DNA of 64,000 nt from Austropuccinia psidii (lineage: Eukaryota > Basidiomycota > Pucciniomycetes > Pucciniales > Sphaerophragmiaceae). The notes under the pieces were generated by a model. That model was not told the DNA's origin and searched no databases. It saw nothing but the letters and a program-made list of their open reading frames with translations. Numbering within the stretch: the first letter of the stretch is position 1; the number at the start of each line of letters is the position of its first letter. Below, one piece after another: positions 33,667 through 45,895 of the stretch. Location: assembly GCA_023105745.1 (NCBI GenBank), contig JALGQZ010000013.1, forward strand, positions 22,630,105 through 22,694,104. Reading direction: 5' to 3'. Both the position numbers and the translations under genes were made by a program.

Positions 33667-36600
33667 CTATTTTTCAGGCTTTCTTTCATGTATGAACCTT
33701 CTTAGTAGTTTATCAGCATTTGTTATATCTTTCTCAAGTAGCCATTCATCTTCTTGAGTTGAATTTCTATACCTTACAAGGTATTCCCTTTCTTTTTTGT
33801 TTCTTGTCATTCTTTCTTTAAGGACTTTTACTATTTTCTTTTCCTCTCCTTCTTCCAAGGGGGGAATTTCAAGTGGGGGTTTATTTCTTAGTGGAAATAA
33901 CTCCTTGTCACTTGAGCTGTAAGGTTTTATTAGACTTACAGGGAAAGTTGGGTGTTTGTTCATTAGTTCACCTGTGAGTTCCAATTGCACAGCATTGGGT
34001 CCATGAAGTGCTTTTATAATAAATGGTCCTTCAAAGGAATCTTTCAATTTCTTTGGGCCTTTTATGTTATTGAAATTAAGGGTTGATACTAGAACTAAGT
34101 CTCCTATTTTGAAATCAGGTGGCTTATGACTTTTATCCCATCTTTATTTTGCATATTTGAAAGAATCTTGCATACATCTGTTTGCATGGTGTCTTGCCTT
34201 GTCAAGCATTATTTTAAAGATGTTTGCTGTTGGGTGTATATCCACTAAGTCCTTTTTGAGGGTGTCATAAGGAAGTCTTGGATTCCAACCTTTTTCTAGC
34301 ATTGCTGGTGTTTTTCCAGTAGAAGAATGGATTGATGTTTTATATGCCAGTTCCAGTGCTGGTATTAGTGTACACCAATCATGGGTAAAACCATCAGAAT
34401 CTTTGAATTCTAGCCCATAAGCACAGAATCTTCTGATCATGTTTTCTAAGGTCTGTATAATTCTTTCTGCTAAACCATCAGTTTGAGGATGATAAGCTGT
34501 TGAGAATGATAACTTTGTCCCAAACAAGTTATGGAGATTTGTCCATAATGCTGAAGTGAATTTTGGGTCTCTATCACTTATAATATTCTGGAATAAGCCT
34601 GTATGGCTAATAACTTTATTCCATATCATTATGGCTGTGTCCATAGCTGTGTCATCTTTGTGACATGGTAGGAGCATGGGAGTTTTGCTATACCTGTCAA
34701 CTAATACTAGGGATGCATTATAGCTTCTGTCTCCTCCTGGAGGTAATGCTGTTACCCAATCCATATGAACTATTTCCCAAGGGGATTTTGGTTCTTGGAT
34801 TTGGATCATCATTCCAAATTTCTTTCCTGTGGCTCTGTTGGCCTTTTGACATCTGTCACAGGTTTGGCAGTATTCTGAAACATCTTTCTTCCAATTCGGC
34901 CACCAAGAGCAGGTTTTCACACTTCCTAATGTTCTGTCTTCTGAAAGATGTCCAGCTGCAACACTATCATGACACTCATGTAAAATAGTGTTTATTAGTG
35001 TTCTATCTGTTAAGGTCATAACACATGTGTGTTTTGTTCTATGGTAGAGGATTCCATCAAGGAGGTGGAATCTTCCTTCATCATATGCCTTTTTCCATGT
35101 TTCATCTAGTTTTGATGAAAGTGATGGGTCTTTGCAGTCTTTCATTAGAAGTTGGCTTAAAATATGGCAATTTTTGTCTGTCTTATAGCTTTCTTTAACT
35201 TGGTTCAAGAATTCTGTGCCGATGTCTGTAACACATATTCCTTCTATATGGTGTTCTTCTTGTGGTGTCCATGCTGGATTGTCAGGGGTATTTGCTAGAG
35301 CCCATCTGCTAAGCCCATTTGCATTTTTATGAATATTTCCAGATTTATGCACAATAGTCATATTTCCTCTATATTCTTGGATAGCGATTTGCCATCTCAG
35401 CATATGTCTATTTGGGGTTTTCATGTTTAATAGAGATTTTACAGCATTACAGTCTGTGATTACATCAAATACTGTGCCATCCAAATAATAATGCAGTTTT
35501 TCTAAAGCCCACACTAAGCATAAGCATTCCATTTGGCTGGCTCCATACCTTGCTTCTGTTGGCTTTATCTGCCTTGAAATGAAACAAATTGGTCCTTCCA
35601 CTGGTTTATCATTGATAATTTGTGTTTGGTGAAGTGCAGCACCTAGTCCTTCTCCACAAGCATCAATGTAAAGTTTAAAGGGTAGTTTCCAATCTGGCAT
35701 TAGAAGAAATGGGGCATTTGTTAAGGATTTTTTCAATTCTTCATATGCCTTGACTCTTTCTTCTGTCATTTCATGGAATGTTTGTTGATCACATAGCTTA
35801 TACAAGGATTTGACAATTTTCGCAAAGTCCTTTATATGCTGTCTATATTAACCAGCAAATCCTAGAAATGATTGCATTTCTTTTTTGGTTTGAGGCATTG
35901 GTTTGAGTAGTACTGCTGCTACTTTATTTTTGTCTATGCCTAGACTAAGGCCAGATACAACATGTCCTAGTGCTTTTAGCTCACTATATGCAAAATGACA
36001 CTTTTTCAAGGAAATTTTCATATTTACTTGTACTATTTTCTGAAGTATTCTTTCTAGTATTGTAAGGTGATTTTCCCAAGTTTCTGAGCAAACTATGATA
36101 TCATCAATATAGATAATTAACCATCCTTCTGATAATTCTTCAGGAAATATGGTATTCATCATTCTTTGGTAATGGGAAGGTGCATTTTTTATCCCAAATG
36201 GCATTCTTAAGTATTCAAAAATTCCACAGTGGACTATTATCCTCAGTAGTTTTTTGGCATTGTCTGTTAAGACATTTTGATGAAAACCCTTTAAGGCATC
36301 CATAGCTGTAATGAACTTAGCTTGTGACAATTGTGTCAATGTCTCATGGATTCTAGGTATTGGATATCTATCTGGAATGGTATAGGTGTTCAGGGCTCTG
36401 AAGTCTCCTACCATCCTTGATTTTCCATTATGCCAAGTTATAATGACAGGAGTAGTAACTTCTACCTGTTCATTATGTCCAACTTTTCTTAATACTCCAA
36501 GGTCCATTAATTCTTTAATGTGTACCTCTAAGGCTTCTCTAGCCCTTGGACTAGCTGGGTAAGCTGGTCTTCTCAGTAAGGGTGGGTAAGGCTTTTCCAC

Positions 36601-37464
36601 ATTAAGAATTATGTCTACTTCATGCCCAATTATATCACCTAGTGGCTCTTTATCAGTTGCAAAGGCATCTTTGTACTTAAATAAGAGGTTAATCAATTTT
36701 TCTTTAATTTTTTCTGTTAATTCTTGATTGAATTCTGCCTCTTTAAGTTGTTCAGATATGAAAAGTTCCTTTTCTGGAATCTTTTCTTCCTTCTTAATAG
36801 CTGTAATTTGTTTTTTGTTATTTAAGAAGCCAAACTTTTGTCTTTTATTGTCTCCTATAGTAAAATATATATCCTTCTGGTTAGAGATATCTATACCATA
36901 GATTGATAAGTAGTCATTTCCCAGGATAAAGTGATTACTGGTACAGTTGTCCATTACCACAAATTCTACTTTAATTCTGACACATTGTGAAGGGTGAGGG
37001 AAAATAAGTGTTAAGTCAATTATTCCAAGGGGCATCATGCTTTCACTTGCACTACTAAATTTGACACCTTGGATTGGTATAAGTTTTTCTTGCCAGTCTG
37101 GAACAATTGTACTTAAATAACTTTTACCAACACAGGTGCAATATCCTCCTGTATCCAAGTTCACCTTTGCTTCTTGGTTATTAACCATGACAATACTTAT
37201 ACTTGATTTTCCAGCTGTATACCCCATTCCTCTTGCAGGTTTGGTTTTGTACAGTTTGGCATCTTGCACATTTGTCAGGTTTGTGTCAGATGTCCCAACT
37301 TGTGGTAAGTTTGAGTTGACATCTAGGACTTCATAAATTATATCAATATTATTAATTTCTGCATTCATTATATTGATTTCATCACTTTCAGAAGTTTTTG
37401 ATTCTTCTGTCTCTTTTTCAGAGTCAGATTCTTCCTCTTTGTCATTGTGGTTTTCTGTTTCCAC
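33667..37464 (-). pseudogene. Gypsy 1 pol: protease, reverse transcriptase, RNase H, integrase, chromodomain (broken)
   Basis: The aspartic protease has VNLDTGGYCTCVG. Reverse transcriptase has ITAMDALKGFHQ, RMPFGIKNAPSHYQ and the catalytic IIYIDDIIVCS. TAA at 35848-35850 interrupts just after SFLGFAG, where Tyr is expected. RNase H shows [26 protein letters not shown] and VITDCNAV, but the last acidic residue is Asn in [12 protein letters not shown] (Asp in Gypsy 2). Integrase has a His/Cys zinc cluster (HECHDS...GHLSEDRT...CQTCDRCQ) and the DDE residues in [15 protein letters not shown] and [16 protein letters not shown] at 34144-34146 separates the rest, which ends with a chromodomain-like segment ([20 protein letters not shown]) at 33667. 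Chromodomains direct chromovirus integration toward marked chromatin. The gag-pol junction near 37464 also involves a one-base loss in an A run. Confidence 0.9.
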
Positions 37465-39459
37465 AATTTCATTGATTTTTGCCTTTTTAGGAAATTATTG
37501 TCTAAGTGTCCAATACCTCCCCATTTATGGCATTTTCTTTGCTCATTATTATTGGATGTACTGGGCTTGAAGAATTCTTTTGATTTATCTTTTTTGATAA
37601 ATGGTTTATTTGGGCTTTTAATGTCCAATTTCTTCCAAGTCCTGCCAATTTTTGTTCTTGTCACTATGTCTCCCAGTGCATTAATGTACTCTTCTGTGGA
37701 GCATGGTTCTATACACCTGCTTCTTAGGGCATGTTCTAGCTCTCCTCCACATTTCTTGAGTATTTTCATATGCACCATTTTTTGTGACATTTCTGGGTAC
37801 AATGCATTAAGTCTTTCAACTTGTTTTAAGAACCAGGTTAAAGGTTTATCTTTGTCTGGGTCAAAGAAAGAATTTTCAAATGCATTTTCTATTTTGTACC
37901 TCCAGGCATCATTTGCCCACTTGGTGATTATTTCTTGTTTCCACCAAGACCAGGTATTTTTGCCATTTGTTTGTCTTATGCCATAATACCATCTTTTTGC
38001 AGATTTTTCAAACAATGAATGTAATCTTGCAGTGATTAATTCATCTGGTATTGCATAGTCTTCTTGTAACATGTCAATTGTTTTAATAAATGACATGTGG
38101 TCATATTCACCTTCTCCTGTGAATGTTGGCCATTCTTTTAATTGAGGTGCTTCCTTCATTAAGACTTGGTTATTATCTTGGTGGCTCAAGTCTGTTATGA
38201 AAGGATTTGTCAATTCCTCTTTTGTTTTAACAGGGCTTCTTATATGAGAAAATGGAGTTGATAACTTTGGCATATTTAAATTAGCCTCATTCATTTTTAT
38301 CCATTTTTTAAGTAATAAGCCTTATTTCACTTTGAATATCATCTTTTAGATGCATTCTTGCTTCATCACTTTTTTCCACATGGTCCAAAAGTAATTTTTG
38401 GTGTGATGAAGTCTTTTATTCAAATTTTTCTACAGAAATACTTAATTTGTTTAATTTTTCTGTAAGATTGTCAATACTCACATCATAATTGATTGTCAAA
38501 GTTTTCTCTTTGATATCACTTATGTATTTGTACAATTCTTGTTGTCCTTGTATTAATTTCTGAGTATTGTCAATTAATACTTTTGGTTTATTATTTTCAA
38601 TCATAAATTTTATGTTATCAATTTCTTTCTTATTTTGTACAACAAATTTGGTTAAAGATGATAAGCTATTATTTATTTCTTGGAAATATAATAAACTATT
38701 TTTAATGTCTTTAAGAGGTAAAATACTATTTTCAAGCTCTGTTAAAGTATTTACAAAATCAGGAGACAAGGTTATTTCTTTGGGAAATGGGGTTGTCTCA
38801 TTCTTTGTTCCTCTTTGTCTTTGAATTCCATCAAAGTTCTGGCCATGTTGAAAACATTGTCCATGGCATCCTTTTGAATTTTTGGGATCCTGTAGCTTGG
38901 GGAATATGGTTTCCTCCAATTCTTTTTCTTATTCCCTTCTTGGGGAAGTGGGTTGGCTTGGGGCTTGCTGGTAGAAGCTACTGGGGCTTCTTCCTTGGTT
39001 GCCTCCCTCTTTTTGGTGTGGTAATCCTTGATTTTTTTGATTTGAGGTTTGGATGACAGTGGATTCCATCCATTGGAGTATTTCGCTATCTCCTCCTCTT
39101 TGAGGAACTTTTTCAGGATGTGCCAGGAGTTCATCACTCCTTGGTGTATTTGAGGCAGCATTTCCCAATCTTTGTCCTTGTACACTGTGTAATACTGCTT
39201 GTACTGGCTCATGTAGATGTCTATTTGAGCCCTCTGAATGTGATTTGTACCTATTTGAGTTACTCATACTTAGCTCCAATTCAGGTTCAGATATCATGGG
39301 CATTTCTGGGACTTGCCTTTGGGATAAGGCACGTCCTTGTGTGGATTCTGTTCCACTGGGGATATTGCCCTTTTTTTTCCCTTTTGAGGGATCAGTTCTA
39401 CCTCTGAGTCCAGCTCCATCTGATTGGATGGAGTATTGGGAACCTCTTCTGGTAGTCAT
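37368..39459 (-). pseudogene. Gypsy 1 gag (broken)
   Basis: ATG at 39457-39459 (MTTRRGSQYSIQSDG). The N-terminal part is polar; a TAA at 38929-38931 and a TAA at 38416-38418 interrupt it, and a one-base insertion near 38300 shifts the frame before MNEANLNMPKLST. A long coiled-coil-like stretch (NIKFMIENNKPKVLIDN and following) precedes the capsid-like region with KEWPTFTGEGEYDHMSFIKT and WWKQEIITKWAND. The zinc knuckle is degenerate: CHKWGGIGHLDNNF keeps the first Cys and the His but has Trp and Phe for the other two Cys. Upstream at 39759-39537 an open stretch ends IQDSEG at a GTGAGC donor; a small intron into the gag start is possible, as at the same place in Gypsy 2. Confidence 0.85.
38772..39212 (-). 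CDS. Gypsy 1 overlapping reading frame within gag
   Basis: A 146-codon frame overlaps the gag N-terminal region in another phase: MSQYKQYYTVYKDKDWEMLP, with MNSWHILKKFL, GWNPLSS, APVASTSKPQ, SYRIPKIQKDAMDNVFNMAR and a stop after HFPKK. Its counterpart in Gypsy 2 (61047-61631) shares all these segments, and similarity begins upstream of this ATG (NHIQRAQIDIY against NHFQVAAIEIY). It has no interruption even though the gag frame does. Possible roles are an accessory protein or a frameshift product. The function is unknown. Confidence 0.6.
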   Translation of the reverse strand: MSQYKQYYTVYKDKDWEMLPQIHQGVMNSWHILKKFLKEEEIAKYSNGWNPLSSKPQIKKIKDYHTKKREATKEEAPVASTSKPQANPLPQEGNKKKNWRKPYSPSYRIPKIQKDAMDNVFNMARTLMEFKDKEEQRMRQPHFPKK

Positions 39460-40154
39460 AATTTAAGAAATAAAAAAAAATAAAAGTATTTTAGGATAAA
39501 AATTCTTTTTATGGCAATTATAAAAGAGGTGCTCACCTTCAGAGTCTTGAATGGTGGGTCCTGGAAAGTCTAATTTCTTAGCTTTCTTTCTTTTAGTGAT
39601 AACTGGTGTTGGAGAACTTTGACAAGTTTCTTCCACCAATCTCTCAACAGTAGTTTGGTTATCTTCTGTTGGGTTATCCTCAAACACTAAAAAAGACAAA
39701 TAAATATAAGTCTTTTTATAAGAAGTGTTATTTTTTGGCAAGATATGGCAATTTTCCATGTAGAAATTGTTTATATATCTTTAAAAAATTGAAATGAATA
39801 AAGAAATAAATAAAAATGAATAAAAATAACTTTTTTATTGGTTTTTAATTTTTTTTAATATTTTTAAGGAATAAAATAAAAATTAATATGATTCTTTATA
39901 AAATTAAATTATAATAAATTTTTTTTTTAATTTATAGAATATCTTTTTTAATCACTAGAGTCACTCAAAGAAAGTTCTTGCAAGTCTAAGGATGTGAAAA
40001 AACCATGTGTAAGACAGTACAATTGCTTTCCAAATGCCTCAATAGCTTTTAAAATCAATAAAATATAAAATTATTATATAATTTTATGATTATAAATATA
40101 ATTTATTATTGGATAAACCCAATTAGAATCTTTTTAAAGGTCTTTTAAGTAAAT

Positions 40155-40174
40155 ATCATGGCCAGGCCCCAAAA
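40155..40174 (-). promoter_or_regulatory. Primer-binding region / leader of Gypsy 1
   Basis: Directly after the 5' LTR on the minus strand: TTTTGGGGCCTGGCCATGAT. Gypsy 2 has TTTGGGGGCCTGGCCGTG here. The TGGGG(G)CCTGGCC core is conserved between the two elements, as a primer-binding site should be, but I could not assign the tRNA. Confidence 0.5.
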
Positions 40175-42200
40175 TGTAAGGTTTGACTATGAAACAATAA
40201 GTAAAAATTACTAATATTTTACTTATTGTACTATGAATGTCCTTATAAATGAAATAAATAAGATAAAAATAATTATAATAATAAAGAATTATTATAATTA
40301 TGGCGTAAAAATAATTATATTATTAATAAAATATAATAATATAGTTTATATTATAAAATATAATATAATAAAATAAATATATTAATATAAAATGATTTAT
40401 ATATTTAAAAGCACTTTATTATTGTTACAAACAAATAATAAAGGCGTAAAAAATTGTTCTTTATTAATAAAAAACAATTAATAACAATAATATTACCAAT
40501 ATTAAAGTTATAAATTAATACAAATACTATTTATATTAATTAAGGAATTATTAAAATAATAATAAAGAGAAAATTATTATAATAAGAGAAAATAACCTAC
40601 TTTTAGCACTTAATATAATAGTTTTGTAATATTTTACGCCAAAAAATGTAAATACAACCTTTTCAAATTTTATTTACAATAAAAATAAAGAGAAATTACT
40701 AATATTCTTGATTTTTACATGGAAATGAGTTTTTAGAGAGATTTTGAGCAAAAACAATTAAATAAATGATTTAATCACGTCAAAATAGATGATTATACCA
40801 AGGTTGTCTTTGGTCTTTAATAATATAATAGTTTTATATATAAATAATAGAGAAATTACCTTTGATTTAATTGATTTAATGTTTTTGATGCGTCTGAGGG
40901 GAAAATAGAGTAAAAAGAGCTCTATTTATAGTAAATACCTCCCTCCTAGAGTCCAGCAGGCTTCTAGTAGATGTTTACTGATAATATCCACTGGAATTGA
41001 TCAATATTTTAAGGTTTGGAGATGATTACATCATGATCAAACCATATTGCATCATTATTACAACATTATTTAGAGTTATCACTATAACTCTAAAGTTGAT
41101 GACATCAGAGGCTTGGCAGAACCCCAAATTCCGTGGATTTTATTAGTTTTAGTCATAAACTAATAGTATTAACCAATTTTATCACTCATATGACTGTTAA
41201 ACTTAATTTAAGGTTACAGTAGGTGATCATAACTGCTCAATTTAAGCTCAAACTTTGATCTTTGATAAATTTTAATTTTTACCCGCTACAGCAATTCAGA
41301 GAGTGAATTCTGATAGCCTGACACAACCTCATTATGCTGCCAAGAGCTTTTCATTACATCATCACAACTCTAATTTTGATGATTTTTCTTGTAACTCATC
41401 TTTCTTGTCGAAATTCAATATTTTAAACTTCAAATCATGATTTCAGGGGGTTATACCCTGAATTTAATAATAAACATTACATCATTCTTCACGAATGAAC
41501 TAGTAGAATCCAACTGTGTACTTTATTTTAAGTTTGGACCACTTTCACAACAAAGTGGTCAACAGCTCTGTTGATTTTTATCAATATTTCATCATAGGTT
41601 TTAACCTTGTTTATAAATTGTAAAATGAAGTTCATATCTGTGTTTTTACAGTAATTAAGTGGTAACTTTATTTTTGGTTCATCACTCTATCCTGTATAGT
41701 TTAAGAGATATTAGCTATGATCCTTGAATATATGCATTGACCAAAAAAGTGCATATATTCAGGTTAATTCCTTAAGTATTAACTTTGGAAATTAGCTCAT
41801 TAATTGTTTTATGTGTGAACGTTCATGGAGAATCCACTGGTACAATTTATTTCACATTTTGTCTCATTGGGCCTTGAAATAAATAAGGATTTATGGTTTT
41901 TATAAGGTGTTATTCCTTATAACTCATTAAATATTGACTTTACAGATATGCCATAAAAATGGTATATGTGTATTTTACCATGGAGAACCCAATGGTATAA
42001 TTTATTTCACATGTTGATTAATTGGTTTTTAAGTTAAACCAATTTTTGTACCAATTTATGGTATTTTTGTATTTTTGAAGTAATTATTTTTAATGTATAA
42101 TTATTATAAGTAATTTTAGTATAATTATTTTAAAGGTATAATTATTCTGAGTCTTTCTTGTGACCTTATTGGGTATGTGGACATATCTCAAAGGCTCACA
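40175..42200 (-). repeat. Gypsy 1 LTR, right (5' LTR), 2026 bp
   Basis: Same ends as the left LTR (TGTAAGG...GGCTCACA on the plus strand), followed by the GTATA duplication. Substitutions against the left LTR are spread along the whole length. Confidence 0.9.
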
Positions 42201-42205
42201 GTATA
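42201..42205. other. Target-site duplication GTATA, right copy of Gypsy element 1
   Basis: Same five bases as 31520-31524, immediately after the LTR end. Confidence 0.88.
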
Positions 42206-45200
42206 TGGGTAATGGTTGGATTAGGAACTATATGGTATATGGAAATTGAAGAATTTTTAATATCATGAAAAGGGAAAATTTATTGAGCTATTATTCCTAC
42301 CAAATAGGATTGTTTCAGAAAAATTACTCCTGTTTTTTTCATAGGCCCTTTCAGATATTCCAACTCCTTAATATTGACTCCCACCAATTTGAAAAATATT
42401 TAAGATGAAAGTTGTGCATTTACAAATATATGTGTTTCCCACTTTTTGGTGAGGTATAGTGGCAATGTTCTATTTTAATACAAATATTATAGGTATTACT
42501 TGTAGGTTTATGGAATGAGAAATTTCTTGGTAACTCAGCTTTTATGAAAGGATAATTAAGCTTATTTAGTTTTTCTTATCCAAAAAATTGGGGGAAGCCA
42601 ATTATCATGAATATCAAGAGAGTAATTGATATTTTTGGTAAGACTTTCTATGAAAGGGTAAATTAAGCTTAAACTCTTCCTTTGCTATTCTTGGGTTATC
42701 TTTCAGAATCAGATCTAAAACAACTTCTTGCCCCTTTTTATCTTTGTTGTTCTATTTTTTCAAGTATAAGCAATTATATTAGCTTTATGATAAATATCAA
42801 TTATTTTGTGGAGGAAAAAACAAAGCACTTTTCACTTGAATTTCAAAAACTTCCAGTTTACCTACTTGGGATTTATTCCATTAATGCAGGTTTTTTGAAT
42901 TCTTCCAAATTTACTTTCCTTCCAAGGATCCATATACACAAAATTTAATTTTTTTTGGCCTGGTTATTTAGCTCTTCTCCAATTTGATAATTTCTGGTCC
43001 CACCATGCAGATAACATAACTCCAAATCATGGAGTAGGCTAGGTGTTGTGGAGTTTTTCCAAGGTTATAAAGGGGGAGAGCTACTAGAAAATGTAAATTG
43101 GGTTAATATGAGATTTTTCAACAGAGAATGTGAATAAGAAATCTATTTCTTGCACTGAAGATGTTCCAGCTAAGTATTGACTAGGAGGAAGAATTTTGTC
43201 CATTTTTTTCAAAAATAGTTTTTGAATAAGATTATTTTCATTTTAAATCAGCTTTTCAAATTCCCTTTCTTCTGACTCCAAAGACCCTTTTATGTGGAAT
43301 TTTTAATTCTTCTTAAAATCTTAAAAGTGGTGTTCAAAATTTTCAAGCTCTTCTTAAGTGGGGGTAGAGGAAGGAGAAGGTAAGGAGGTTAAATGCACAA
43401 ACTAGACTTCACCCAATCCAAAACTTATCTTTACAGGCCTTTATTTGCAGATAGATTACCTGAGATTCTGAAATATCTTGCAAGAATTTGATATATTTGG
43501 GAATTCTTTCTTTTTTTCTTTTTTTTTGTGATATTGAAAAAGAATTAAATTGGAAGCAGATTTATATGAGTTTTTAATTTGTGGGGGAGAGGAGTTTGTA
43601 ATGGGTTGGTAGAGCTTCCTTCGGCCAAAAAATAATATTTGAATAAGATAGAAATAATATTTCAATAAGCTCACAAATTAATAAATGAATAGTAGTAATA
43701 AGAAAAGTGAAAAATGTCCTAATCTCTGAGAGTGGTATATATGCAATTTTTGGTAAGATGATTTTTCAAAATGAAAGTAATTGATGGATAAAATGAAATG
43801 ATACAAGAAAAGTGTCGAATAAAGGGGAACCACAAAAAAATATTATTAATCCGAGGAATTTCTGAATAAATTTCTTAATGAAATTTAAAGTGATATTAAT
43901 CTCTTGTGCAATTGATTTTTGAATGTGGAAAGATTCAATGAAAGGTGAGGATCATTTGAGTATAAAGATAGGTCTGATTTCTGTGGGAATTCTGGAGGGG
44001 ATTTTAAATTACTCCTTTGTTCTGATGATGAAAGGGATTATTAATTCATTTTTTGAGGTGGAATAATACATATTGAATGGTAATTTCACAGGAATTTAGG
44101 TGAGATAAAGCTCTGGAATTCCCAAAAGATCTGTTTGGAGATATGATTAACTAATTTCAGCATATAATGTGAGTGCAAATTTCATATCCTGACAAATTAC
44201 ACTTTGCAGTAAGTGTACATCTATGGGAATAAAACTTTATTTTAAAAACTCAAATGATAAGATTATCTCCAAATAATTATCACTATTGAATCTTTATATA
44301 CAGCCTATCTATTAAGTTGAGTTTTTTTGATAATTGGAAAATGAAAGTGTGGAGAGATAATTTTTAGTCATTTTAATCAAATTCATGTTAGGGATATCTT
44401 GTGGAAATTTAAGGGAAATAATTTTTATATGAATTTTTAATTGAGTAAGACTTGTCTCGAGCCAACAAACAAGCTGTTTTTCTTACCATTTCACCTTTAA
44501 AGTTAGATTTTTTTTCCATTGTTTCATAAACAATCCCTTTCTAAATACTAATTGAAAACTGAAAGTGAACAAATGTCCAAATGAAAAGCTTAAATGTATA
44601 TATTTCGAAATTACACATTAGCCTCTATAATCTGCTTAAAACATTTTGATAGCTATATGATACATTCATGTCATTTAGATTGTGTCTTTGAAAAAGAAAA
44701 CCTCTCCACTTGAGTTATTTTAATTTTATCACTTACCCTTGGTTTCCATATATTAATTTGAAATAGGCCTTATCTTCATGTCAATGCAAGATTTTTCCTT
44801 AATAAGAAATCTTCATTTAAAATATTGCAATCTTACCCACCTCCTTCTGTGAGCCATCATTTTGGTGAATTCAGCCAAAATATGTGACAAATTTTGCCAG
44901 AATAATCTAAAAACAAATTATAGTTAAGTTTCAATATAAAAATTAATCCAAAGTACTTTAAAAATGTATTTTATCAAATTATACCAAATAATAATGAGAG
45001 CAAGCTACCTCTTACCGTAGTTATTTATTCTCGAAAATTCAAATGACCATATTTATTTATTATCATCTTTTATTCTATACATATGTACTAATTTTGAAAT
45101 CTATATTTAAATTATTACTTTGAAAAAATTTCAAAAAAGAGACCATGATGCTAAAAAAATGAAAATATTAGCAAAATTCTTGAGACACAGTGCTAAAATT

Positions 45201-45895
45201 TTTCATTTACAGATGACCAGAAAATAATCTTGCCACATGGTACCTAAAACAAAAAAATAAGATTTCACAAAAGTCCACAAAACTCCAAATGAAAATAAAA
45301 AAAGAAGAAAACCAAAAAAATTAAGAATAAAAATAAAGAGATTTTTTACTCACATTTGAAAGTCAGTCCAAGAAAAATTTAAATTTATTTCCAGGTGGTG
45401 GATGGAGCTGACTTCTTCATCCACAACCTGCAATATAGTTGATGGCTGTTGTTGCCTATATTTCTTTTGAATTATCTTGTTAAACTTCTGCAAGGCTTTC
45501 TTTTACATAAGATTGCTGAAGACCATCAATAATCACATTTAAGAAACAACTTTATTTCTTTCTTAGAATCACCGATTTTCAATAGATATTGTGACACATA
45601 TCCACAATAAGAAATGAGTAAAGTAGCCAAGGTAGTTCTACTGTACTCCTGGAAGACTGTTTTTGACCATTGGTATTTTTCAGGCGATGGATGAAGCAGC
45701 CTCCTTCATCCACGCTAAAATACATTTTCCTTTTTTACAATAAAAAGAAATTAATAGGTTTGACTTATTGATAGCCAAATTTACATGTTTAAGTACAAAT
45801 ATTTAAGAGAACTTACGTAAGAATTGTATTATTAAAAAGAACTGAGATAATTCCTAAATTCTTTCAAATTAATTTGAAATCAAATTTTTCAAGAG
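42206..45895. other. AT-rich decayed sequence, no gene
   Basis: About 3.7 kb with no coding region I can support. It contains two similar small hairpins, 45399-45423 and 45688-45712, each with a TGGATGRAG arm facing CTTCATCCA. Confidence 0.55.

Larger units (their letters stand above)
31525..42200 (-). mobile_element. Ty3/Gypsy retrotransposon 1, complete, chromovirus-like
   Basis: 10.7 kb, bounded by LTRs at 31525-33548 and 40175-42200 and by the 5-bp duplication GTATA. All coding sequence is on the minus strand, so the right LTR is the 5' LTR. Order: gag, protease, reverse transcriptase, RNase H, integrase, chromodomain, which is the Ty3/Gypsy order. The LTR pair differs by roughly 3% by eye. 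Coding regions are broken by at least four stops and two frameshifts, so it is defective now. Confidence 0.92.

Noticed and set aside
34665..34988. Hydrophobic plus-strand frame inside pol
   Set aside because: Complement of integrase coding sequence; the hydrophobicity follows from the opposite-strand codons.
35848..35850. RIP (repeat-induced point mutation) as cause of the Gypsy stops
   Set aside because: Several stops need transversions (for example TAC to TAA, GAA to TAA) or single-base indels, not C to T changes; RIP does not explain them as a class.
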